Positions 14,239 through 20,493 of a stretch of DNA of 23,898 nt are shown here, piece by piece. Position 1 is the first letter of the stretch. Each line of letters starts with the position of its first letter. The position numbers were made by a program, and so were the translations under genes. Source of the DNA: Lachnospiraceae bacterium UBA1778 (GTDB lineage Bacteria; Bacillota; Clostridia; Lachnospirales; Lachnospiraceae). The stretch is taken from the NCBI GenBank assembly GCA_002315255.1, contig DCGM01000041.1, positions 6,988 to 30,885 of the forward strand, given 5' to 3'. A model generated the notes under the pieces. It had not been told where the DNA came from, searched no databases, and saw nothing but the letters and a program-made list of their open reading frames with translations.

Positions 14239-15307
14239 ACAGGAATTTTTGAGAGCATTAGAGGCAGAGTTTGAAGGATTCTCTTTTGACCGGCTGACGG
14301 AAGTGCTGGATTTTTATGGGGAAATGATAGACGAGCGTGTCGAAAGTGGCATGACAGAGGAAGAAGCGGTCGAGAAGATCGGTTCACCGCGCGACGCGGC
14401 AGCAGGAATTATTGAACAGGAAGGACTGAAAAAGAAGCCGGAAGAAAACGCTTCGCCGGAAGAAATCATCATCTCCCTCGACAAAAAAGGTCACAAGGAG
14501 ATCCGCATCTCTCCGAATGGAATCAGTCTTCCGGGAATTCTCATCTCTTCGGATAAGATCGATCTCTCGGGCGAGGAAGGTGAGAAGTTAGAGATGACGG
14601 TCTCGGATCCGTTTGACGCGGTAAAGATCTTCGTCTGCTCGGCAGATGTCCGGATCGGGCGTTCCGAGGATGATAGAACGCATGTGGTCAATTATGGCGG
14701 AAAAGAAGATGATTTTGAAATCTCCGTGCAGGACGGGACGCTCTTTATCCGTCAGTCGGAGAAGAAGGCCTGGAGCATCTTTTGCAGAAAATACAGCATG
14801 CAGAGCGGCGATTTAGGACTTTTTCTTCCGGAAAAGGCGTATCGGCTGCTCGAGGTAAAGAACAAGTCAGGCGACCTCGAAATGGGAGGAAACATGGAAA
14901 TCAATGAGATTCAGATGACACTTGGGTCCGGAGACATCCGCTTCTTCGGTTTCTACCGCGTCGGTACCGTGTCATTCTTAACGAAAGCAGGCGATATCGA
15001 AGCGCAGGAAGTCGAATGCGAAGCGATGAAAGCGATGTCTGACGCGGGCGATATCCGCATTGAAAATGTGGTCGCGAAGACGAAACTGGAAGTCGAATCG
15101 AACGCAGGAGATCTTCTGACGATGAACTGCGAAGCGGAAGAAGAGTATTTGCGGACCGGAGCCGGTGACATTGACGGAAAACTCCGCAGCCCGAAGCAGA
15201 TTATCGCGGAGTGCGGAGTCGGCGAGTGCCATGTGCCGGAAAGCAAAACCGGCGCACAGACCGTTTTCGTGAAGTCTGGCGCCGGAGATATTAATCTGAC
15301 GTATTAA
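14231..15307 (+). CDS. HAAS-domain/DUF4097 fusion protein, no transmembrane segment
   Basis: A 358-residue protein of unknown function. Residues 1-65 (NKQEFLRALEAEFEG ... MTEEEAVEKIGSPRDAA) match the helical HAAS/DUF1700 domain that accompanies PadR regulators. A charged linker follows, and from about residue 85 to the end lies a DUF4097-type beta-repeat region with recurring G-[DE]-[IL] turns roughly every 20 residues (SGDLEMG, SGDIRFF, AGDIEAQ, AGDIRIE, AGDLLTM, AGDIDGK, AGDINLT). Proteins of this context often carry membrane helices; none is visible here, and there is no signal peptide, so a cytosolic role is likely. The start has AAGGAGGG at 14215-14222 and overlaps padR. Its stop lies one nucleotide from the stop of the convergent serpin gene. 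Confidence 0.82.
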   Translation: MNKQEFLRALEAEFEGFSFDRLTEVLDFYGEMIDERVESGMTEEEAVEKIGSPRDAAAGIIEQEGLKKKPEENASPEEIIISLDKKGHKEIRISPNGISLPGILISSDKIDLSGEEGEKLEMTVSDPFDAVKIFVCSADVRIGRSEDDRTHVVNYGGKEDDFEISVQDGTLFIRQSEKKAWSIFCRKYSMQSGDLGLFLPEKAYRLLEVKNKSGDLEMGGNMEINEIQMTLGSGDIRFFGFYRVGTVSFLTKAGDIEAQEVECEAMKAMSDAGDIRIENVVAKTKLEVESNAGDLLTMNCEAEEEYLRTGAGDIDGKLRSPKQIIAECGVGECHVPESKTGAQTVFVKSGAGDINLTY

Positions 15308-15308
15308 G

Positions 15309-16832
15309 TTACTCTACGATCTCTCCTGCGAACAGGAGCGCGGTCATCGCATTGTTTACAGTCGTATGAATGTAGAAATGGAACGGGCGGTCCGCCGTGA
15401 AGACGAACGGTTCAGAAGGATCATAAACAGAATTATAAACGATTATTCCGGTGACAGCAGCAGCCTCGACGCCATCCTCATCGAGCTTGATGCGTGTCTT
15501 CTGAACGATATCGCCGATATGGACTTGGCGGTCCGTCATCCGGCTGAGGTCTGCCTGATCGGAGAAGATCGTCGTCGCACCGCGTGATTTTAAGAAATCA
15601 ACGAATTCACCACCAGAGAGGCTTGTTTCGAGATCGAGCTTCGGGATTGTTACCCGACCGGTCCGATGCGAGCCTTTCGCCATCTTCTCAGAGAGATTCT
15701 CGGTGTCACCGATCACGAAGGTCATATAGACGCCGCCGGCCATCGGAATCGTGACGATCTGAGTATCTGCATCCTGATAGTAGGTGTACCGTCCGGACTG
15801 GGTCATATAGGACTTTGTGGTATTGGTGCCGTTTTTTGCATAGAAAATGTCGTCATATGTCGCGCCTTCCGAGAACGTATCGACCCAACTGTCCTTAAAG
15901 TAGAGCGCGTTCATTAAGACGTATTCCATCGAAGACGTGTCGTAGCCATCCGGAAGAAGCGACGGAATCATGTGCTCCGTCTTCCGGTCCGCCCAGGAAT
16001 TGATGCGGGAAACAGCATTTTTTGCCGTAAAATCAGCATATTCGGCGGCATAGACTTTTTCAATGCGTGCCTTATAGCCTTCCTTTAAATCAGGAAGATC
16101 CGCACGCTTCCAGACAGAATTCGCGACGCGGAGCGCGCGGTACGGAAGCTCCGTCGAAGGCTCCAGCCATCCGCCGGAAATTCCCTTTTTCTGCTGCTCC
16201 TGATCATCCTCATATCCATCCATAAACCACTGGACGAAGCCGTTAAAGGTCTCGCAGTAGGTATTCCACTCTTCCTCATTTTCGACACCGAGCGCTGTTA
16301 AGAGCTCGGTTTTTGTTTGGCCTTCCGTACCGGCCAGAAGAAGCCCGAGCGCATAGCGGAAGGAGAGCGGAGAAACCATATAGTTTCCGGAAACACGGCT
16401 GTTTATGAAGTCCAAAAGCGCCTCTTCAAAGGTGATGTCCTTTATGGACTCAGTAACCGTTAAGGTAGTGATGGTCCTTAGATCTTTCGTCGAAATCAGG
16501 CTGACTTCATCTGCCGCCTGCGCGTTCGTCTCTTTTTCCGCGGAATCGTTTTCGCTGTTCTTTGTCTCTTCGACCGGAGCTGTCTCATCCTGAGAATCCG
16601 CATCTCCCCCGTGCGGGGCCGTCTCATCCTGAGAATCCGCGTCTCCTCCGTTCGGAAGCGTTTCGTCCCCGTGATCTGCCGGAGTCTCTACGATGGAGGC
16701 CTCCCCATGGCCTCCTTTAGAATTCTTTTTTCCAGCCGCGTTCGTCGGGTCGGTCGAAACCGGTTTTTGGCATCCGGCGAGAGACAGAAGCATCATAACA
16801 GATGCTAAAAGGATGGCAGTCATTCTTCTCAT
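15309..16832 (-). CDS. Lipoprotein serpin (serine protease inhibitor), second gene of the pair
   Basis: A 507-residue serpin. The signal peptide ends in lipobox SLAGC (lipidated Cys21), then about 85 residues of Asp/Glu/Asn-rich linker with a 13-residue repeat, then a complete serpin fold. Serpin hallmarks are NYMVSPLSFRYALGLLLAG, RINSWADRKTEHMIPSLLP, LMNALYFKDSW, VTIPKLDLETSLS and the C-terminal ADRPFHFYIHTT block. The reactive-centre hinge GVEAAAVT has the small residues expected of inhibitory serpins, but valine at P14 where Thr/Ser is usual. The exposed loop continues GIIVYNSVYDPSE (15411-15473 spans hinge to loop end). The start at 16832 follows GGAGG by 8 nt; a longer in-frame start at 16880 would overlap the upstream gene. 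Serpins trap serine or cysteine proteases; the target here is unknown. It lies 31 nt downstream of the other serpin. Confidence 0.93.
   Translation of the reverse strand: MRRMTAILLASVMMLLSLAGCQKPVSTDPTNAAGKKNSKGGHGEASIVETPADHGDETLPNGGDADSQDETAPHGGDADSQDETAPVEETKNSENDSAEKETNAQAADEVSLISTKDLRTITTLTVTESIKDITFEEALLDFINSRVSGNYMVSPLSFRYALGLLLAGTEGQTKTELLTALGVENEEEWNTYCETFNGFVQWFMDGYEDDQEQQKKGISGGWLEPSTELPYRALRVANSVWKRADLPDLKEGYKARIEKVYAAEYADFTAKNAVSRINSWADRKTEHMIPSLLPDGYDTSSMEYVLMNALYFKDSWVDTFSEGATYDDIFYAKNGTNTTKSYMTQSGRYTYYQDADTQIVTIPMAGGVYMTFVIGDTENLSEKMAKGSHRTGRVTIPKLDLETSLSGGEFVDFLKSRGATTIFSDQADLSRMTDRQVHIGDIVQKTRIKLDEDGVEAAAVTGIIVYNSVYDPSEPFVFTADRPFHFYIHTTVNNAMTALLFAGEIVE
16582..16659 (-). repeat. 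Two 39-nt tandem units in the serpin linker
   Basis: Two adjacent 39-nt units (16582-16620 and 16621-16659) encode G-G-D-A-D-S-Q-D-E-T-A-P-type sequence. Their first 20 plus-strand bases are identical and the rest has diverged. The sister serpin lacks this insertion. Confidence 0.85.
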
Positions 16833-16863
16833 TTTTGATACCTCCCTAAAGAAATCAAATCTT

Positions 16864-18192
16864 TTATTCCACGATTTCACCGGCGAAGAGAAGCGCGGTC
16901 ATCGCATCATTGAGAGTCGTGTGGATATAGAAGTGGAAGGACCGGTCCGCCCGGAAAACGAACGGCTCCGTCGGCTCCGGACAAGCGGTTTCTTTATTCA
17001 TGATGGCAGTGACAGCTGCCGCCTCGACGCCTTCTTCATCGAGCTTGATGCGCGTCTTCTGAATAATGTCGCTTACGGTAAGATCATAATCGATCATATT
17101 CGAGAAATCGGCCTGAGTCGTAAAGAGCTTCGTCGCGCCGCGCTCCTTCAGGAAATCGATAAGCTCCCCGCCCGAGAGGCTGGTTTCGAGATCCAGCTTC
17201 GGAATCGTTACCTGGCCCTGGCGGGATTCCGCCTTCGCCATCTTCTCCGACAGATTCGCCGTATCACCGATTACGAAGGTCATATAGACGCCGCTCGCCA
17301 TCGGAATCGTGACGAGCTCGGTAGTGCCGTCCTTATAGTAATGGAATTCATCCGACTGCGTCATAAAGGTCTTAGTCGTCGTAGAACCGTTCTTACAGTA
17401 GAAAACGTCGTCTTTCGTAAAAACCTCGAGGAACGGGTTCACCCAGCTGTCTTTAAAATAGAGCGCGTTCATGAGAACGACTGCGAGAGCGGAAACATTA
17501 TAGTCTGAAGGAAGAAGCTCCGGAATCAGGTGCTCCGTCTTCTCGTCAGCCCAGGAATTGATGCGCTTTACTGCGGTATCGAGGGTGAAACTACAGTATT
17601 CCGCTGCATAGACCTTCGCAATGCTTTCCTTATAGCTTTCCTTTAACGCCGGAATGTCCGACCGCGTCCAGACCGAGTTCGCGACGCGGAGCGCACGTGT
17701 CGGAAGCTGGGCGTCAGGATTGAGCCAGCCCTGCTTAATTCCCTCTTCATATTCGTCCTGATCTGCCTTCAATGCGTCTTCAAACCATTGGACGAAGCCG
17801 TTGAAGGTTTCGCAGTACGTATTCCATTCTTCTTCATTCTGAATGCCGAGCGCGGTCATAAGCTCCGTCTTCGTTTCGCCGCTGACGCCTGCTAAGAGAA
17901 GTCCTGCAGCATAGCGGAAGGAAAGCGGAGAAATCATATAATTTCCTTCGACCTTTCCGCCGATATAGTTTAAAAGGTCCTCATCGAAAACAGACTTTTG
18001 AATAAGACCGTCGATTTTAGAAGTCGTAATCACCTTTAAATCGCCGCTGTCAACTACCTTATAAGACGGAGCTTCCGTCGGCTTTTCCGTCGGCTGTACC
18101 GGTGACGAGCACCCGAAAAGCGTCATCGCCATTACAAGCGCTGATACGAGCGCCATCAGTTTTTTCAGGGAAATCATTTTTCTAGAATTCAT
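16864..18192 (-). CDS. Lipoprotein serpin (serine protease inhibitor), first gene of the pair
   Basis: A 442-residue serpin, the promoter-proximal member of the pair. The signal peptide ends TLFGC (lipidated Cys28), followed by a short PTEKPTEAP linker and a full serpin domain. It shares with its neighbour NYMVSPLSFRYA, the EEEWNTYCETFNGFVQWF block, RALRVANSVW, LMNALYFKDSW, VTIPKLDLETSLSGGE, QKTRIKLDE and the end MTALLFAGEIVE, so the two are tandem duplicates. The hinge GVEAAAVT is identical but the loop then reads AIMNKETACPEPTE (16966-17031 spans hinge to loop end), different in sequence and one residue longer. AAAGGAGG lies 5 nt before the ATG at 18192. Both would be anchored outside the cell, acting on host, diet or competitor proteases (inference). 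Confidence 0.94.
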   Translation of the reverse strand: MNSRKMISLKKLMALVSALVMAMTLFGCSSPVQPTEKPTEAPSYKVVDSGDLKVITTSKIDGLIQKSVFDEDLLNYIGGKVEGNYMISPLSFRYAAGLLLAGVSGETKTELMTALGIQNEEEWNTYCETFNGFVQWFEDALKADQDEYEEGIKQGWLNPDAQLPTRALRVANSVWTRSDIPALKESYKESIAKVYAAEYCSFTLDTAVKRINSWADEKTEHLIPELLPSDYNVSALAVVLMNALYFKDSWVNPFLEVFTKDDVFYCKNGSTTTKTFMTQSDEFHYYKDGTTELVTIPMASGVYMTFVIGDTANLSEKMAKAESRQGQVTIPKLDLETSLSGGELIDFLKERGATKLFTTQADFSNMIDYDLTVSDIIQKTRIKLDEEGVEAAAVTAIMNKETACPEPTEPFVFRADRSFHFYIHTTLNDAMTALLFAGEIVE

Positions 18193-18303
18193 ATTATCCT
18201 CCTTTAGCGGATGAAGAAGCGGTCCGCCGTCCGCAGGTCTTCGTTTTTTCTTTGATCTGCACCAAATGACGCGGAAAAAGAAGCCGCGTTACAAAAAAAA
18301 GGC
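18193..18303 (-). other. Serpin leader region, no clear promoter
   Basis: Between the tRNA trailer and the first serpin I see no TATAAT-like box on the minus strand. It holds an eight-T tract (18293-18300), a 6-bp hairpin ACGCGG/CCGCGT with a 9-nt loop (18269-18289), a second GC-rich hairpin-prone stretch at 18220-18240, and the serpin ribosome binding site. Transcription may enter from the tRNA promoter. Confidence 0.4.
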
Positions 18304-18336
18304 AAAAAAAAAAGAACCAACCCCGAGGCAAGCCTC
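18304..18336 (-). terminator. Possible weak terminator after tRNA-Lys
   Basis: Reading the minus strand, the small stem-loop GAGG-CTTG-CCTC (18325-18336) is followed 11 nt later by ten T residues (18304-18313). The stem is only 4 bp and is not adjacent to the T tract, so partial read-through into the serpins is plausible. Confidence 0.3.
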
Positions 18337-18352
18337 AAAATCGATTCCCAAA

Positions 18353-18425
18353 TGCACCACCAGGGGCTCGAACCCTGGACACCCTGATTAAGAGTCAGGT
18401 GCTCTACCAACTGAGCTAGTGGTGC
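18353..18425 (-). tRNA. tRNA-Lys (anticodon CTT)
   Basis: A complete 73-nt cloverleaf on the minus strand. The acceptor stem is GCACCAC/GTGGTGC with discriminator A; the D arm is GCTC-AGTTGGTA-GAGC; the anticodon arm is CCTGA-CTCTTAA-TCAGG with anticodon CTT; the variable loop is GTGTC; and the T arm is CAGGG-TTCGAGC-CCCTG. The 3' CCA is not encoded (TTT follows). It reads AAG lysine codons. Confidence 0.97.
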
Positions 18426-18449
18426 ATGCCTTTTAGCGGCACAAGTGAC

Positions 18450-18478
18450 ATTATAGCGAGGGGGGACTTAAAAGTCAA
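18450..18478 (-). promoter_or_regulatory. Strong promoter for tRNA-Lys
   Basis: On the minus strand, -35 TTGACT (18473-18478) and a perfect -10 TATAAT (18450-18455) are separated by exactly 17 nt and lie about 25 nt upstream of the tRNA 5' end. This is the only near-consensus promoter found upstream of the serpin genes. Confidence 0.9.
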
Positions 18479-18587
18479 GAACTTTTTTCGTTAGTTTTAT
18501 TATCTCTCTCTTCGTTTTATTTATGGATTGCAGGAAGAACCGACAGCGTATAAAAAAGACCTTACGATGATTTTCCATACCGCACAC

Positions 18588-18616
18588 TGGAAAAGTTTCT
18601 TTTCCTTTGATATAAT
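18588..18616 (+). promoter_or_regulatory. Candidate promoter for the Fic gene
   Basis: A perfect -10 TATAAT (18611-18616) has, 17 nt upstream, TGGAAA (18588-18593), four of six matches to the -35 consensus. It lies 33 nt before the Fic start. The flanking 18479-18587 is AT-rich and shows nothing else I recognise. Confidence 0.55.
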
Positions 18617-18649
18617 ATACTAAAATAAAAGCCGAAAGGGGATAAACGG

Positions 18650-19501
18650 ATGAAAACATCGATCCGTTTTTTTGAAGATATTCCGGTGCGCGCCGCCTGG
18701 GACGAAGAAACATCCAAATGGTGGTTCTGTGCGATGGATATCGCCTGCGCCTTGACAAAATCAAAAAACCCCAGAAATTATTGGGCGAGATTTAAGAGTC
18801 GAAACCATGAGTTGATGACAATTTGTCACCAACTGAAATTAAGGGCAAAAGACGGGAAGTTTTACAATACCGATGTGGTGGATGAGACCGGACTCCATAC
18901 GGTGATTGCTCTGATTCCGAGCAAAAAGTCCGAGGTTTTCGCCAAGTGGATGAAGAATATGGAGACATCCATTGATGAAAAAAGCAAGCAAAAGGCATAT
19001 GAACTTTTTGAAAGCGGATTTATCGATAATATCGATGTGGGTACTGTCATAGGATTACAGCAGATTCATGGCTATATTTTTGGTGGGCTGTATGATTTTG
19101 CGGGACAGATTCGTTTGCTGAATATTGCCAAGGAAGGATTTTCCTTCGCACCGGTAATGTTTCTTAGAGAAAATCTGATAAAGATCGAAGAAATGCCGGA
19201 GAATACATTCGAAGATATTGTTGCAAAGTATGTAGAAATGAATGTGGCCCATCCCTTCATGGAAGGAAATGGCAGGAGCACCCGCATCTGGCTTGATTTG
19301 ATTTTAAAAAAGAGATTAAAGCAATGTGTGGATTGGAGCCTGATTAACAAAAACGATTATCTGAATGCTATGCGGGAGAGTGTGGTGAATCCTGCACGAA
19401 TCAGCCGGCTGCTTCGTGATGCGCTGACGAATGACATAGATAGCCGGGAGTTAATGATGAAGGGCATTGATTATTCGTATTACTACGAAACGGAGGACTA
19501 A
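18650..19501 (+). CDS. Fic-domain AMP-transferase with N-terminal BRO-N-like domain
   Basis: A 283-residue two-domain protein. Residues 1-105 (IRFFEDIPVRAAWDEETSKWWF ... IALIPSKKSEVFAKWM) resemble the BRO-N domain of phage antirepressors. Residues about 120-283 form a Fic domain with the complete catalytic motif HPFMEGNGRSTR (201-212), including the catalytic His and phosphate-binding Gly-Asn-Gly-Arg. Fic enzymes transfer AMP from ATP to Ser/Thr/Tyr of target proteins. The C-terminal SYYYE (Ser276 to Glu280) fits the autoinhibitory [ST]xxxE[GN] helix of class III Fic proteins, except that Thr281 follows Glu. GAAAGGGGA precedes the ATG. The gene has its own promoter and terminator and is AT-richer than its surroundings (24 GC of 60 in 19141-19200), suggesting transfer. 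No antitoxin gene adjoins it. The target is unknown. Confidence 0.9.
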   Translation: MKTSIRFFEDIPVRAAWDEETSKWWFCAMDIACALTKSKNPRNYWARFKSRNHELMTICHQLKLRAKDGKFYNTDVVDETGLHTVIALIPSKKSEVFAKWMKNMETSIDEKSKQKAYELFESGFIDNIDVGTVIGLQQIHGYIFGGLYDFAGQIRLLNIAKEGFSFAPVMFLRENLIKIEEMPENTFEDIVAKYVEMNVAHPFMEGNGRSTRIWLDLILKKRLKQCVDWSLINKNDYLNAMRESVVNPARISRLLRDALTNDIDSRELMMKGIDYSYYYETED

Positions 19502-19568
19502 TCGGGACGGCAGCACAGGCAGATGTCAAGGGAATGAAGAAATTCATAAACGAATATCATAGATTTAG

Positions 19569-19596
19569 GCGCACCGCTTCGGCGGTGCGCTTCTAT
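19569..19596 (+). terminator. Terminator after the Fic gene
   Basis: A perfect 9-bp stem, GCGCACCGC (19569-19577) with GCGGTGCGC (19582-19590), is capped by the stable tetraloop TTCG and followed by TTCTAT. The T tract is short but the stem is strong. The rest of 19502-19719 shows nothing I recognise. Confidence 0.8.
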
Positions 19597-19719
19597 ATTA
19601 TCCCGAAGCAATCTTCAAAAGATGCTGTATTAAAAAATAAATGCCTAAGCCTTCTACGGAAAAGTGTGTGTAAATCCTTGAAAAAAAGCGCTGAAACAAT
19701 GGAAAAATGAAAAGAATCG

Positions 19720-19733
19720 TGGTATAGTATAAT
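19720..19733 (+). promoter_or_regulatory. Candidate extended -10 promoter for trmB
   Basis: TGGTATAGT (19720-19728) is an extended -10 element (TGn plus TATAGT), and a second perfect TATAAT overlaps at 19728-19733. No convincing -35 is seen, as is common for extended -10 promoters. Transcription would start near 19740, leaving a leader of about 100 nt. Confidence 0.5.
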
Positions 19734-19745
19734 CGATTGTATTGT

Positions 19746-19820
19746 GGCGTTCTCTGCGGACAGCCCGAACGGTCCGGGGACGCAGAACCTGCGCCCGAAA
19801 GAATCCTTCTGAAAAGAAGG
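19746..19820 (+). promoter_or_regulatory. Structured 5' leader of trmB
   Basis: The leader can fold into a stem in which GTTC pairs with GAAC (49-52 with 85-88, counting from 19700) and TGCG with CGCA. An inner CCCG/CGGG pairing closes a 7-nt loop. Just before the ribosome binding site, CCTTCT-GAAA-AGAAGG (19805-19820) makes a perfect 6-bp stem with a GAAA tetraloop. I do not recognise it as any named riboswitch. Confidence 0.4.
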
Positions 19821-19838
19821 TCATACAGGAGCATTGAT

Positions 19839-20492
19839 ATGCGTCTCAGAAAAGTCAAAGGGGCGGACGAGGCAGTCGCCGGAAGCCCTTATGTAATCCA
19901 CGATCCGGAAATAAAAAAAGGAAAGTGGGCATCCGAAGTCTTTGGAAATAATCATCCGATCCGTCTCGAAATCGGGATGGGAAAAGGCCGGTTTATTACA
20001 GAACTCTCAGGGCTTCACCCGGAAATAAATTATATCGGAATGGAGAAGATGTCGTCTGTTCTCTTCCGGGCACTGGGAAAACGGGAGAGCGAGGAGCGCG
20101 AGAACCTTTATTATCTCTGCGCGGATGCGGAGGAGCTTCCGGACTTTTTCGAAGAAGGCGAAGTCGACGGAATCTACTTAAACTTTTCCGATCCGTGGCC
20201 GAAGGACCGGCACTGGAAGCGGAGGCTTACGAGCCGTGAGTTTTTAGCGCGGTATTCGAAGATTCTGAAAAAAGACGGAATCATTGAGTTTAAAACGGAC
20301 AACCAGGACCTTTTCACGTTTTCTTTAGCGGAAGCGGAGGAGGCCGGATGGCTGATTCTCGATTCGACGCGGGACCTTTATAAGAGCCCGATGGCGGCGG
20401 ACAATGTGCAGACCGAGTATGAGGTGCGCTTTTCGACACTCGGAAACCCGATCTGTAAAATGATCATAAAACAAGCAACACAGGAGGAGTAA
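19839..20492 (+). CDS. trmB: tRNA (guanine-N7)-methyltransferase
   Basis: A 217-residue SAM-dependent enzyme that methylates G46 in the variable loop of many tRNAs. The SAM-binding motif is LEIGMGKGRFI (from residue 43), followed by YIGMEKMSSVL, and the family signature NFSDPWPKDRHWKRRL (115-130), TDNQDLF and a final TEYEVRFSTLGNPICKM. The ATG at 19839 is chosen over the longer frame opening at 19737 because AGGAG at 19827-19831 lies 7 nt upstream and the protein then starts at the usual MRLRK. One nucleotide separates its stop from the DUF885 gene, whose ribosome binding site lies within trmB, so the two are co-translated. Confidence 0.96.
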   Translation: MRLRKVKGADEAVAGSPYVIHDPEIKKGKWASEVFGNNHPIRLEIGMGKGRFITELSGLHPEINYIGMEKMSSVLFRALGKRESEERENLYYLCADAEELPDFFEEGEVDGIYLNFSDPWPKDRHWKRRLTSREFLARYSKILKKDGIIEFKTDNQDLFTFSLAEAEEAGWLILDSTRDLYKSPMAADNVQTEYEVRFSTLGNPICKMIIKQATQEE

Positions 20493-20493
20493 C

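Noticed and set aside
16693..17508. A 271-codon open frame on the plus strand across the serpin genes
   Set aside because: It lies antisense to two clear serpin coding regions, shows no family motif and has no good ribosome binding site; long antisense frames are expected in this GC-rich codon usage.
18204..18410. Short minus-strand open frame over the tRNA
   Set aside because: It is the tRNA-Lys gene and its trailer read as codons.
18479..18649. An antitoxin gene upstream of fic
   Set aside because: The only frames there are short, on the opposite strand and without a ribosome binding site; the Fic protein seems to carry its own inhibitory helix.
18353..19501. Integration of the Fic segment as an island at the tRNA-Lys 3' end
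   Set aside because: The Fic gene lies on the 5' side of the tRNA, and I found no integrase and no copy of the tRNA 3' end elsewhere in the window.
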